Positions 7,284-19,603 of a stretch of DNA of 23,555 nucleotides are shown piece after piece. Each line of letters opens with the position of its first letter. The stretch's first letter is position 1. Below the pieces are notes generated by a model. That model ran no database searches. It was not told where the DNA came from and saw only the letters and a program-made list of their open reading frames with translations. The position numbers and the translations under genes are program-made. The stretch is taken from positions 1 through 23,555 of the forward strand of contig JAYMTF010001412.1 in assembly GCA_036897485.1 (NCBI GenBank), given 5' to 3'. This DNA comes from Pelargonium nanum (taxonomy: Eukaryota; Streptophyta; Magnoliopsida; Geraniales; Geraniaceae).

Positions 7284-10200
7284 ATGCCGGGCATTCCTCA
7301 GATTCTATGGAAGCTATACGGGAAGGAGAAGCGCAACCGCGCCCGGACGCTAGCACAAACCGTCATTTCCTTGATACCTCCTCCATCGGACACGCCGGCA
7401 GCGGCTTGCCGGTGCCGGGGACGGCCCTGCATTCGCTGCAGTGGCACCAACGCAATGTCGTTCCTCCTCAGGCCGGACGACCCCTCCGATTACCGCTATC
7501 TCCTCAATAACTGTTTCGTCGTCGTCAACAATGATGCTCCTGCCCTTCTGGAGTTCGTGCCCTTTAGCCACTGGTCCCAGCCTCAGGTCACCTTCTTCGT
7601 ATACATAAATTATGCTTTTGATCCAAAATCTGTGTTTATTTTCTCTAAAAATTCTATCCCTAAATTAGTTTTTAACTTCATTTTAAGTTAGTTGAGCATG
7701 ACTTATGAGATCTTCACTTAAAGGAAGAACTGGCTTTGATTCAAGAAGTTGAGATTGAGCACTATTCATATTATATTGATAGATAGCTTGATTTTGTGTG
7801 CCAAAAATTACTTGTTATGTTTTCAGATTGTGGCATCCATAATTGAGAAGATAAAGTACGAGTCCAAGGTCCCCAACGTGATATGCTGGGGTTATGATAA
7901 GGCAAGTGCTCTATTTTCATACAAGTTCATGTCATTTGTTATCTACATTATGTGTTTTCCTGTTTTACCAAAGGGTTGGCTATTGATAATTTTCAGACTG
8001 ATGCAAGGTAAATTAGTGGACGGATCAGGTGTCAAGGTTCTTAATAATTTATTATATAAATATAGTTATTTTTTAGGGAGAAAATCACAAGCTGGATTTA
8101 GTTGTTCAGTATACATTATTTTAGTTTTAACTTTTGTTGTGTGCTGATAATATTTTTATAGCAAAGTGTTGCACGCTATTGAAGTCCGTAAATACCGTAA
8201 TCCATACCCTTGATAATTTTCAATTGAAGTTGATACTTCTATTTATCCTTAGACTTTTTGACTGATTAAATTTTTCAGGTTCACTATCGTGTCGCTCCAT
8301 TTAATGAGAAGAGCAGATTTTGATTTATAATGTTACTATTTGGACTGGAATTCCATGAAAGTGCGTGCAGAAGTTAATCAATGCAGAAGCTTTTGGGAGA
8401 TTATGTTTCATTTAGTTGAATCCAGGGTTACCTATTAGTTATTTTACACACACACACACACATACTGGCACAAAGATGACAAGACATTGAAGACTACATT
8501 AACTATTTATTATAATTTATTTGCTTAAAGAGACATGGTTATAACATTTGTTATTTTGTCATTAGCTAATGTTTGCTCATTGTGTTATACAGTATCGCCG
8601 TTCAAGCACCATTCTGGAGCTTTTAACCAGCTCAGCATGGTGTATTCTCTTAACAAGGGTATGTACATATATATCAGAATATCTCTTTTAGTTTCTTGAC
8701 TTTATCCTATAATTGTGTAATTTATTGTATTAATTTACTAAATGCAGGTTGGAGAGTCTGTCATGGTCTATCTACTAATGCATTCTTCAATATTTTTACC
8801 TGCACAAAAAAAGATACACCATCAGGTGGCAGGTTCTCCTATTACTGCTTTATGTCCTAAGTTCTTGAAGTATGCACCAGAAGCTCAAAAAAATCATCCT
8901 TCACATCTCCAATTAGGTAAATTAGAGAAGACATATACCGTACCATATAATCATGTGAACAAGTATCAGTTGTATTGCATCCTCTCTTTTTCTTGGGGAT
9001 ACTTATGATCTTTTATGGTTTGCACTTGGCAGTTAATGCTGCCTATTTTGTTTTGTTTTGAAATCTCAATATATAGAAGCGATACCTATGTTAATGTTGA
9101 GACATCAAGTATCTCAACAAGATTTCTTACTATACTGAAAATGCAATATGTTCGAGTGTAAGAACAAATATTAGAACTTATTGACTTGCATTTTGGAAAT
9201 TATTTATTGCTTTGTTATCATTTTGTATGGAATCATTTGATGTGCTATTGAAGCTGCCACGGATCTCAAATATTTCCTACAATTGCATTGGGCACTTTTT
9301 TATTCTTTATCTCATTCTATTGGTTGTATTGGGTCTGTTCTCTGGTTTCTCGCTAGTTTTTCTCTTGATGTTTTGCTATTTGATTGGTCCTGTTCTTCTT
9401 CAGCATCAAGAAATATGAGGGGAGGAGTTGATGATCAACTGTTAGCAAGGCAGATGGCTTATGTAAAAACATCTGGTAGGCATTATGAGAATGAGGAAAG
9501 TCAGATGAATTTGTCTGAAGTTGCTAGACCAATATGTGGATCTGGTGTTGCTTTGAGTGAAGGGGACTATAGGGAACTTGGACAAAGCTCTGAGCAGATT
9601 ATACCAAATAGTAGAAAGCGTTTTGGAGCATTTAGTACGCAGTGCTACACAAAGCGCAGACAATTAGATCTTCAAAAATCAAGCATTGTGGCCCCTTTGG
9701 CAACAGTACATGCCAATGAAGATTCTGAGAGGTGTCAATATGATGTTCATGCTAGCTCAAATTGTCATCATGAAAAGGTGATTTTTTTTGGAGCTCATTT
9801 GATTTATCGATTTCAGGTTTCCTTCAATTGTCGGGCCCTTTTATTATTATTATTTTATTTAAATTATGAGGGCCCTAATTTCTATGAGCTTCTGATGTAC
9901 AATATCATTAAACATAGCATAAATATAGGCACTGTACATTGACATGAAAAATCATGCCATTTGCAAGAATTTAAGTTTTGGATGAATATATATGGTTGGA
10001 ATGCGTGACATATGAGGATGACATGGCGTCCCTGCAGAATTTGAAAAGAGATCTTTTGCATTACCTAAGTATTAACCATTTCAACTATTTGGGTAATAAT
10101 GGTTTTTATTTTAATACACACACACACACACAATTCTTTTCTGCCTCTGTTGTATTCTAGATGGTTGCAAAATGTTTTGCAGTCTTGTCATTACGTTTTA

Positions 10201-13200
10201 ATATGTACCCTTCCAGTAAATTGATCAAGAAAATCAGTTTGAAGATCTGAATGCTCGATGAGTAGTTCATTGAGAAAATTGGAACTTGGGTAAATGGTTA
10301 AGCAATAGGTTCACAGCTAAAGCAGCAAAGTAAATGAGGTGATGCATGATTAGTTATGCACAAGTGTTGAATTATGCACAATTTTTTGCAAGCAGATCAG
10401 CTAAGATCTCTCACCTCAAATATTAGATCTATGGACTGTGAGATGGAGACTTCGCCGGCAAGCTAATTGTGTGCTGTAGCATTAGGAAGTGGCTCATCTT
10501 CTCATAAAACCTTTAGTTGATGCATTAGAACTCAGGTATTGTTACTTTATGTGAGAGCATTGAAATTTGGTAGCTTATTATTGTGGAGAACGTTGGCAAT
10601 TAAGAGGAACATTTGCAATTTCAGACCGTAATTGAAGGAAGTTGTCTTTTTCAAGTTGAGTATGCAAAATGCACAACGGAGAGGCTTCTTCTGATAAGAT
10701 CTACATAATAAATAAAATGTTGTTCATGAAGGGTTAACCAAGGAGTGTTAAGGTGATTGACTTTTTAATTTATATGTTTGAGAACTAGAGGGGTCTTTAA
10801 AAATCATTCCCACCCAATAGAACTGGTTGAACCATAAAGATAGAGTAAAAGTAAGATGATGAACATCCTAAGGAGTGTGAGAAAGGTAAAAAAGAGTACA
10901 AATGGCATCATTATATCCTTCTCTCTTATCACCCTGACTGTTCTTTTTTTCATCTCTTGTTCCAGGTATTTTAAAAGCTTAATTTTTTATAATGCAGGAT
11001 GATCAATTATAGTTTATCAATGACTGATGCAGCATGATATTCTTAATATTTGTAACTTGTGAGAATTGTTGTCTTGAATTTCACGTAAACAGCAATGTGG
11101 GAGAACATACTACATGCTTTACTTCGATTTTTGACAATTGTAAAAACCTATGGGTAAATGAAAATGGAGAGTTGTAATGTAAGTAATGTTTGGTCGTCCC
11201 ATGAGACATTCTCTCATTTTCATCAGATTATAGGTCTGTTGGAGTAGTGACACAGAGTAGTTTGGGGTTCCCTATTGTTAGCATGGAACTGCCAAGCCAA
11301 CTGCCCACTCATTACCAATTGTTTATGATTTGGATGTCTTAATAGGGTCAGAGCGGTTTGGTCTTGGGCAAAACATGTTTGTGTTTTTTTTTCTCCTTGT
11401 TCCACATGCGAAGCCTATTGCGTTGTGTGGTTTGTGTGTGTATGTTTACCCAGAGAGAGATGGTTTCTTACCGCCATTTGAATATTTTGGGTTTCTTTAA
11501 CCTTTTTATTACCACGGTTTCTCTTCAGATGCCACAGGATCGTTGTTGTGAGCTGTTGCTGACTTCCCAGATGGTGGACAAACAGGTTCAGATTAACAGG
11601 AAATCCTTATTTTATAACCTGGAAAGTTCTTCATCTATTTTTCTTAGTAAACGTATCCTTTTCTTCTGTATATATTTGTTGAACTTGTGGTACTTTAGAA
11701 GCTCTCTGTTTGTTACAATGATCACTTGGCAATTTTGTTGTTTCTGCTATAAATTCTTTAACCAGAAACAAATTGTTAATTTTGACTTTTTGATTGGAAA
11801 GAGATAAAGATGAACGACAAAAATTCAAAAGTCCCACTCAATCCAAACAAAGTAAAAAGTTTCTTGTTGACACAAGTACATATTGGATAGATGTGAAAAG
11901 TGGTCTGGAAATCATCAGGTAGGACCTATGTTATAAATAAGGTTAGATTTGGCTTACAATACCTATAAATTTCAATTTTTTTTGTTTTCCCTCCTCTTCT
12001 CTTTCCTCTGAAATGAAGTATAAAAGTCATGAACTTATTAGCTCCTTCCATATCTACTTTGGGTGTAAAAGAAATTATGTATGACCTTAATGCTCTTCAG
12101 ATGTGCTTAATTCCTTAGAGCCCAATTCTGCTGGCTCTGATTTTCTTCTTAGGACTATCTTTGGCTTATCTGATGTAAATGTTAGCGATCAGTCAGCTTC
12201 ATGTTCCCAAAGCAGTGGCTTTTATCTCACTGGATCTCCTTGCTTGTAAGTAAATCACTACACATTTAAATATATTTGTTGTTACTAGTCTCATAACTCT
12301 GCTGTCGAGGGATTGTGTTTGGATGCAAATTCAATCTTTTGTTAGTGTAAATTTTGCAAGCATCTTTGCTCCTTCTAATGGCTCTCTATAACGGGTGGAA
12401 GTCAAAACAGACATAAAGTTGAGGCAGTGAAAGAGGATCTGAATTGTTAGATGACAGAATCTTATGTCTGCTCTCAACTAGTTTAGGTATGTGAACAAAT
12501 ATGAAAGTTGAGTATAAGGAAAAGGTTGTACAAATGGAGGATCTCATTCTTTGAACATAGATATAAAGATTTGTGTAGAACAATTATAAAGGGAGTCAAT
12601 ATTTTAGAATATGTTTAAGTTGTATTACAAGTTCTTTTGCATCTTCATCAGTATTTTGGTACCTCTCCTCTTTTTGTGTGTATTCTACACAGATATAGTG
12701 TCTCATGACTGGTTGTTTTTGTGTCTCCTAGGTATCACCGGCTTTGCCAAGTTGCTTAAGTCTCTCATACGTAGAACCAAGCGTTGCCAGTATTTGAGAT
12801 TATTGAACAAGCACTGTCCTATTCCATCATTTGATCAAAGTGGTGCTGCAGATGCCACCTGCATGTTTAAGGTCAGTGTGCTGTGGAAAGCCAGAGGATT
12901 AAACAATGAAACATAAATTTGGGGTTATTTATGTTTAACAGTCCTATTTCAATATTCAAATATCTGTATGGCACAAAATTGCTATTATTGTCGTATGTTT
13001 CGCCAAGTACTGGGCCAACCAGAGGGTAAGGCCACTAAAACCTTTGCTATGTAGTATTTAATTACTCCCTCCATAGAATAAGAGTCATCCTTACCAAATT
13101 TGTTTATCCCGAGTAACTGAGCAAGTGTCTACTCTCTTTTGGCAGTGCATTACACTTGAATTATCAGTAATATCCTTCACATAAGTTACTTAGAACCACT

Positions 13201-16200
13201 TGAGTTTGTTACGACAAAGACATGAGGGCAGATAGGTGAAAGTCAAACACTAATGAAATTGTCCCAGTGTTTACAAAGAGTCAAAGACACTTGTTTTAGG
13301 ATAAAGGGAGTATTATTAATAAAGATCTAAAATCTCTCTCAATACTCTTTGTAAACACTAATGAAAGGGAGTATTTCATCTAATTCCCCGTGTATGAATG
13401 CGACTTTTTTCTTTTGGTGGGGGCCAATGGAAGCTTTTTTCCTTCTTTCAATATATTTTTTTTGGGTTCAGCAGTTAGATATTACGGGCCACAATATCTT
13501 TCATTGTCCTTGAAAATACTTTAAGTCTCCCAATCTCCTTTTGATGCATTGGTCTCAAAGCTTGAGTAACAAGAGCTAAACACTTCTAGATATTTTTATC
13601 AACTTTCAGAACTGTCAATGTGTTGACCATTGGAGCACTCCAATCACCAGAATAATGCCTTTAAATTTTTTCTAGTTAGAAGTTGATCTTTATGTTTTGT
13701 TAGAAGAAATTGAATATAAAAACTTAATTAGCAAATTCAGATCTAAAAAATTGTAGAAAGATAAAAATTAAATAAACCTTTGTCATTAGTTATACATAAT
13801 AAAAAACACCTCACCTTTTAATTTAGCTTTAGGCCCCAAAACTAGTTGAGCTACCCTTGAGTAAGTAATTTTCTTTCCTCGAAAGAATTTATGGATCTAT
13901 TCTCTATTTTGGTTTAGAGTGAGTGCCTGTCACATAGGTACATGTGAATATGTGCTAGGTTGCTTACTTGCTTTATATGTACAGCAGGCGAGCTAATTTT
14001 TATTACTTAGGCTAATTTTTTGTTTAGCTTTTTGTATGGCGAATGTGATTTATTTAAATCGGATTTCAGGAAAGTAAATCAGGATACAGGAATTTGCATG
14101 TCACTGCTCCTTTGTATGAGGCAATCAAGTCTTACAGCTCCAAAAGTCAGGTGGTCTCTTTCATATGGGCTGTTTGTAGGAGTATAATTCCTCCAGATTT
14201 ACTGGGTACACCTTTTAATTGGAGAATATTAAGGAGAAATATTTACAAGTTTATTCAGCTAAGAAGATTTGAGAAGTTCTCTTTTAAGCAATGCATGCAT
14301 AAACTGGAAAGATCTAGGTTCTTGTCTGTATCAAAGAAAGACGCTTCTTGCTACTTGCATAGTCAGGCACAGAAATATTGGACAGGGCAGGGTGTGGATA
14401 TGCTTAAGGGATGCAGAAAATTAAATCATGCTATATATAGTATGAAAAATAAACTTCTAGAAAGCTGGATCCTATGGTTTTTTTCATTTCTAGTTGTTCC
14501 CTTGGTGCAAGCACACTTCTATGTTACTGAAAGTGAGCATGGCAAACAAAATGTTTATTATTATCGGAAGTCAGTTTGGAAGAAATTGACTGCTGAAGCC
14601 TTCACTTGCTTGAAAGACCAGAACTACTTTAACTTGGGTGATGCAGATGTTAGAAATATAATTGACAACAGGTCGTTTGGTTTCTCCAAGCTCAGATTTT
14701 GTCCAAAAGAAAATGGATTAAGGATGCTAGCAAATCTTAAAGCACCATCTAAATTGCCTGCACCAAGTTTCTATCCAGCAACACGTAAAGTGCGCTATTT
14801 CAAGTCTGTAAATAGCGCTCTTCGTGATGTGCATGCTGTTCTAAAAGGTCTAAAGTTGAAGGATCCAGAGAAGCTAGGATCGTCTGTGTTTGATTACAAC
14901 GATGTCTATAGACAGTTATGTTCATTTATAGTTGGTCTGAAGAATGGGTTGGGTAGCATGCCGGATGTGTTCATTGTGATTTCTGATGTATCAAAGGCGT
15001 TTGATTCAATCGATCAGGATAAGTTGCTTACAGTTATGAAGGAGTTCATATTGGAGGATAAATATCATCTCAAGCAATCTGATCAAGTTATCTGCACAAA
15101 GAAATGTCTGTGGGTTCGTCAGAAATCTATGTCAGCAGATCATATCACTACTGGCCTTACGAGATTCTCATCTTCTGCCTACATCCATTCATTGCACAAC
15201 ATTACCATTGATAAGGTTATCTCTATTTACTTATTGTTGAAGATGGTTATCTAGTACCACCTTTCAGTTCCATAGCCTCTGCTTCATTCCTTTTCTCATG
15301 TCTGATGCCACTTGCTAGATGCTAGGAACAAGTCTTTGACATTCCAATATAGGTTCAGATCTGTTGGACCAGTAATTTGTACTAGTGTCATGTTTATATG
15401 AATTTGTACTAGTATCATGTCGTATAGAGTTTTGCTTCATTAAAGCATGTGAGTGAGTAATTCAGTATGCTTTTCTTTATTGCAGATTTTTAATTGGTGC
15501 ATTATGATATCTACTGAATCAAGAAAAGTTTAAATATCGAGGAAAGACACTAAACATATGATAATGTCCTCCAGTGTTTCTCTTTAGTTGACTTGGATAA
15601 AATACTACTTCATTGGATACTCTATGAAAACTATAATGGGCTTCCATTTTACTAGTAAGCAGTACATATAGTCTTTACCAAGAGGAAATTGTGACCGACC
15701 TAAATCCTTGATCTCAAATTTCGTAATTAAGTGTTTACTAAGAATTCTACCTAGAATTCATGAATACTACCTCAATGTTAGGCTACCATCATTAATAATT
15801 AGGATTGTGAAATTCATACTCAACACCATTATGATGGATTCCATGTATAAGTTTATACTTGTACATTAGGAATTTAGGACTCTACTCTTCCCAATTAGAA
15901 ACTGATTTTGGTTGATTTTTATTCTAAAACATAGCATCAGAAGATTTCACTGTACACTTACTCTATACAAACTGAGAGTTTAGATTCTTGCTTACAATAT
16001 ATCTTGTACAGAGTTAGGATTTAGTTAAAGTTGCTCTTAATTAATGTTTCAGGAGCTGAGCAAAGAAGTGACAAAGCAGTCTTTGCTTTTCATTCTAAAG
16101 GAGCATGTGAAGCGTAATATTGTCCAGTTGGGCAAACAGTTTTACTTGCAATGTGTTGGAATTTCCCAAGGAAGTATGATATCTTCTTTGCTTTGCTCAA

Positions 16201-17930
16201 TATACTTTGGACATCTTGAAAGAAATGTGATCTTTCCGTTTCTTGAAAAAACTTGTGTTTCTATTTCCAAAGATTTGTGTGGAAGTCAAATTATTTGTGC
16301 TCAAAACAACATCGAAGATAATGCATCTTACCCTACTTATATGCTACTTAGATTTATTGATGACTTCCTTTTCATATCAACCTCAAAGAAGCAGGCTGCT
16401 AGCTTCTTCTCCCGATTGCAGAGAGGGTTTCAGGATTATAACTGCTATATGAATGAAAGAAAGTTCTCTATGAATTTTGATTCTAGACATGTACCCGGAA
16501 TTTCATTTCTTCGATGGAGTGGTCTGCTTATCAATTGTCACACTCTAGAAGTTCAGGCGGACTACACAAGGTTAATATTTTATATTTTGATTCTTAATGT
16601 TACAATTTAGTGTATAGATTTGATATGAGTAATTTGGTTTCAATTATTATTATGATTTTTGTTGAATAATAAGTCTGTATTCACCGATGTTGATGTTCAG
16701 ACTTTAGAACTTCAGTAACAATGTCTAATATATTATGACTTTTGAACTGCCCCCTTCAACACATCACTCATTTTCATTTGAGTGTAGAAGCCTAAAGTGA
16801 TTAAGTGTATGACAAACTTTGCTTCTTCTATTGCTATTAAAATTTGATAATCTAATGATACAAAATGTGTTTAGTCATACAGATATGTACACACTTTGTT
16901 TACTTTCTTTGCATAGCTGGTAAGTCCAGGTAACGTTCATTCTCTCTTTTAAAAATGTTTTGAAAACTTGTTCATCCTCTCAACTACTGAGTTGAACTGG
17001 TCTGATTCATATCTGAACATATAACTATGTCATTTTGTATTTTATATGCATCCTTCCTAATGGCCTGAATTTATACAAAAATTATGTTCTTATCACATTT
17101 ATGTGTTTCTTATACTGAAACAGGTATTTGAAGAACCATCTAAGTTCCACTCTTACGGTTTCCTGGCAAGATGAACCTGGCTACCATTTAAATAGAAAGT
17201 TATTTAGCTTTCTGAGACCTAAATGCCATCCGATATTTTTCGATTCAAATATTAATTCACCAGGGACTGTCAGATTAAATATCTTCCAAGCTTTCTTGTT
17301 AAGTGCAATGAAGTCATGTTGCTATGAGCGAGAGTTCTCATGCATTCGCAAACTTAGTACAGAATCATATTTAAAGATTATTGAAAGATCTTTGAGGTAT
17401 GGATGCTATGTTATCTGCTGTTACTATTTGGGGCCATCAAAGTTGACTTAACTATATGCAGCTCTTCTCCTCGTTTTTTCTTTCGAAGATTTTATTGTTG
17501 AATTCTAAAATATTCTAGTCATAAAGGCTCCTCACAAAATGGTGTCTTTGTCAACTATTTTCATTGAAATTTCTTATTTTTAAAATTTCTGGAATTTATT
17601 ATCCAATTTTAACTTTGTATTCATGTAGATTATTAATATTTTCAATTGATTTTCAGGTATATGTACACACTCATAAAGAAGAGAATGGAATCAGTGCATC
17701 TTGGTCCTAATCTCTATCCAGTTCTGCAACTGGAGGAGGATGAAGTTGAGTGGCTTGGGCTAAATGCTTATTTCAAAGTACTAAGGAGAAAACAAACACG
17801 GCACACAGAGTTGCTATGCTTGCTAAGGTCGAAGTTGACAACACACAGAATTGCTGGGAGTTTGTCTTCACCACTGACTTATGCTATTGATGACTCACAA
17901 TCCTCTGTAATATGGAAAATCAAGTATTAG
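7284..17930 (+). CDS. TERT: Telomerase reverse transcriptase, catalytic subunit, 12 exons, one apparent frameshift
   Basis: TERT copies the telomerase RNA template onto chromosome ends in the nucleus. Exons: 7284-7586, 7827-7901, 8593-8658, 8748-8916, 9404-9777, 11529-11652, 12101-12245, 12732-12871, 14070-15215, 16053-16570, 17124-17396, 17657-17930. All junctions are GT-AG except intron 2 (GC-AG). Summed length is 3607 nt, one more than a multiple of three; without the extra base the protein would have 1201 residues, usual for plant TERT. Seen in order: N-terminal TEN region (PQILWKLYGK, then a Cys-rich CRCRGRPCIRC segment), a variable basic linker, TRBD in exons 8-9, motif T (FYVTESEHGKQNVYYYRK), motif 1 (RFCPKENGLRM), motif A (DVSKAFDSI, Asp near residue 771), motif B' (GISQGS), motif C (FIDD, near 950), motif D/E (RWSGLLIN) and the C-terminal extension ending WKIKY. 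The start follows homology to plant TERT N-termini. The frame breaks in exon 8 (separate entry), so it may be a null allele or a sequence error. Confidence 0.93.
7902..8592 (+). other. TERT: GC-AG intron 2 of TERT
   Basis: The exon ends GGTTATGATAAG and the intron begins GCAAGT, the strong AG|GCAAGT context of the minor GC-AG class spliced by the normal U2 spliceosome. The acceptor is TTATACAG at 8585-8592. Joining here gives YDK|YRRSSTILELL, which matches the plant TERT order YDK-Y...S-ILELL. No GT donor close by keeps this frame. Confidence 0.75.
8446..8462 (+). repeat. AC microsatellite in TERT intron 2
   Basis: Eight CA dinucleotides in a row. No functional meaning visible. Confidence 0.9.
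9778..11528 (+). other. TERT intron 5, the longest intron
   Basis: This 1751-bp intron separates the linker exon from the exon opening MPQDRCCELLL. It contains an AC microsatellite at 10116-10133 and no frame I recognise. Exon 5 ends and exon 6 begins in phase 0, so no extra exon is required, though a small phase-0 exon cannot be excluded because the linker is poorly conserved. Confidence 0.6.
10116..10133 (+). repeat. AC microsatellite in TERT intron 5
   Basis: About nine AC dinucleotides. No function visible. Confidence 0.9.
12732..12759 (+). other. TERT: Apparent +1 frameshift and premature stop in TERT exon 8
   Basis: Exon 7 ends SGFYLTGSPC plus TT, and splicing to 12732 gives CLYHRLCQVA and then TAA at 12757-12759. 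Plant TERT has CLYH, three residues, then KLLKSLIRR-like sequence. Here that KLLKSLIRRTKR sequence is present, but ten bases rather than nine separate it from CLYH, so it is read in the next frame. The frame of KLLKSL is the one that stays open through exon 8 and joins exon 9 in phase. The extra base probably lies within CGGCTTTGCC (12739-12748). Confidence 0.75.
13065..13310. mobile_element. Stowaway-like MITE in TERT intron 8
   Basis: A 246-bp element starts CTCCCTCCATAG and ends ATAAAGGGAG, flanked by TA on both sides (13063-13064 and 13311-13312). The CTCCCTC terminal motif and TA target duplication are those of Stowaway MITEs, mobilised by Tc1/mariner transposases. It has no coding capacity. 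It sits in the intron between exons 8 and 9, well away from either splice site. Confidence 0.75.
13266..13359. repeat. Perfect 15-bp inverted repeat at the MITE's right edge
   Basis: AGTGTTTACAAAGAG (13266-13280) recurs in reverse complement as CTCTTTGTAAACACT (13345-13359). The second arm is outside the MITE and is followed by ACTAATGAAAGGGAGTA, which resembles the interior and end of the same element. This suggests a second, broken, inverted copy. Confidence 0.65.
14070..16570 (+). other. TERT: TERT exons 9-10: RNA-binding domain and catalytic RT core
   Basis: Exon 9 (1146 nt) is the largest and is fully open. It holds the TRBD block with SFIWAVCRSIIPPDLLG and RILRRNIYKF, motif T, motifs 1 and 2, and motif A with its catalytic Asp (GAT at 14985). 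Exon 10 holds motif B' (VGISQGSMISSLLC), motif C with both catalytic Asp (GAT 16359, GAC 16362), motif D (YNCYMNERKF) and motif E. None of these residues is lost, so there is no visible decay of the enzyme core despite the break in exon 8. Confidence 0.93.
15216..16052 (+). other. TERT intron 9
   Basis: An 837-bp GT-AG intron between motif A and motif B'. It is AT-rich, with no recognisable gene or complete repeat. Confidence 0.7.
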
Positions 17931-19080
17931 TTTCCTTGAGGTACGTGTCTTATAATTTTATTATCCGCAAAACCTTGATAAAAAAAATGTTGCACTCCTG
18001 AAGAGTATAAGCATCAGTTTTACAGAAAAAAACACAGCCAAGTCTTGGTCTAATATAATAGTCTAACTCAGTACTTTTCTACTGCTTTGTGTTTTGGGTT
18101 CTGTTACAATATATAGACTGATCTCAAAAAGTGCCACTGACCTGAGTATTAGAAGGCTTATGAGAAGACTCACATGTGAAACTTATACTTACAATCCCTT
18201 GATCTTTATCCTAGTTAGTTAGACACTATGTATCCAACACTCATTTGTATGTGTTACAGTAAAGCTGAGAATTACAAGGCATTAGATGTTTTCCTATGGA
18301 CTATACTGATTGAGTAAATTAGCTCCTCCTAAGCTAAACAAAACTAAATGTGTAATGGCTTTCTACTTTTTATGGTTTTGCCATGAAGTAGTTGGACAGG
18401 GAAATGTTAATGTATTTGATGACTATTTTCTTTTTCTACTGACTTTTTATGGTTCACTACACTGCTCTGCAGGATAAGTTTGCCTGATTTTGGTTGTAGT
18501 GGAAACTGAAGATTGTGCTTACTATGTACAAGTGTGAATTTTGAATTTTGAATACTCTGCAAACCAGTTGTGCTAGAGACTTGGAACTCAACAGGAGGAG
18601 ACTATCTCTGTAATACATTTAGTTGGTGATATTGTATTTTGTATGGATCAAATCCCAACTTTTATTTATTTATTTTTAATTTCATCTCCATATATATAGC
18701 TCTTAATTTTACAACCTTTGTTTTCTTCCAAGGCCCAAGATATCCCCCCATGATGATTAGACAGGGAACAATGATTGTCAGTTGTTCTGATCTGGATTAT
18801 ATTGAATCAGGAACTGTTTCTCTCAATGTAGCTTTTACAAAGTTATTATGGTTACCAAAGAAATTGTTTCATCAATGTATTCCATGTTCATGAACTGAGA
18901 TCAATCCATTAAAAGGTAGTGTAGTGTTTTGTATTAAAATTATTACTCCATGCTACTTAAAAATCTTATCCTAAAATAATATTGGGATTTTTTGATTTAT
19001 TACCATGGGTGATGTTATTTTATTCTAGTTCCTATCCAAACAAAACTCAATATAAACGTGGTGGTGTTATTTAAGTTCAT
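17931..19080. other. TERT 3' region and intergenic DNA
   Basis: After the TAG at 17928-17930 there is no strong gene. A small open stretch at about 18748-18893 (reading PRYPPMMIRQGTM) lies after a possible acceptor TTCCAAG. It could be part of a longer 3' UTR exon or chance. Nothing else is supported. Confidence 0.45.
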
Positions 19081-19089
19081 ATCAACTTA

Positions 19090-19195
19090 CCAACACCTAC
19101 TAGAGTAGTCAGTTTAAGAAGGTTGAACTCTTTTGAGATCTCATGTTCAAGCCCTCCATCATGTGATGGTATTGCTAATAAAGAAAAGTCATTAT
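19090..19195 (+). repeat. Weak tRNA-derived SINE-like block
   Basis: GTTCAAGCC at 19145-19153 fits the Pol III box B consensus GWTCRANNC. TAGTCAGTTTAAG at 19106-19118 loosely resembles box A at tRNA-like spacing. No target duplication or clear tail was found. The call is weak. Confidence 0.22.
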
Positions 19196-19603
19196 CAACC
19201 AAATAGCTTATTAACCATAATAATTGTTTGCAAATATGCTAATAAATATTAACAAGTTCAATGCATATGATGATTCATAAAAAGTTATACATAAATTTTG
19301 CTTATGACTCATCGCCAGATGTTTCATTTGATTGACCTAACTCTTATGAATAATTCGGTTTGAGTTGGTATGAAAACAAGAGTCGAAAATGAACCGAAGA
19401 AGGATTCATTAAAAATATTTTGGAGAAAAAATCGGGCAAGGCCTAGGGGAATCAACATTATAAAAAAAGTGAAACAAATATGGAAAATTAGGGGCCATGA
19501 TCGTGGCTAAGGGAAACAAAGATATGATAATGAATGGAAATCAAAGAGCAAAAGGGCTTTTTGGAGATTGTGAAGATTTTTGAAGGGAAAAGTAGTACTT
19601 AGA

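Larger units (their letters stand above)
7284..9777 (+). other. TERT: TERT exons 1-5: TEN domain and basic linker
   Basis: These five exons encode about residues 1-329. The first two hold the plant TEN start, including the paired CRCRGRPCIRC cysteines, SFLLRPDDPSDYR and VPNVICWGYDK. Exon 3 carries STILELLTSSAW and exon 4 VMVYLLMHSSIFLP, both typical of the TEN core that contacts telomeric DNA and aids recruitment. Exon 5 is low-conservation linker with basic clusters (SRKRFGAF and YTKRRQ) that could act as a nuclear localisation signal. All junction phases are compatible. Confidence 0.85.

Noticed and set aside
7151-7510. Plus-strand frame overlapping TERT exon 1
   Set aside because: It reads exon 1 in the wrong frame; the frame from 7284 has the plant TERT N-terminal motifs.
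9283-9403. Hydrophobic N-terminal extension ahead of TERT exon 5
   Set aside because: It is intronic sequence before the acceptor TTCTTCAG at 9403; exon 5 starts at 9404 and phases with exon 4.
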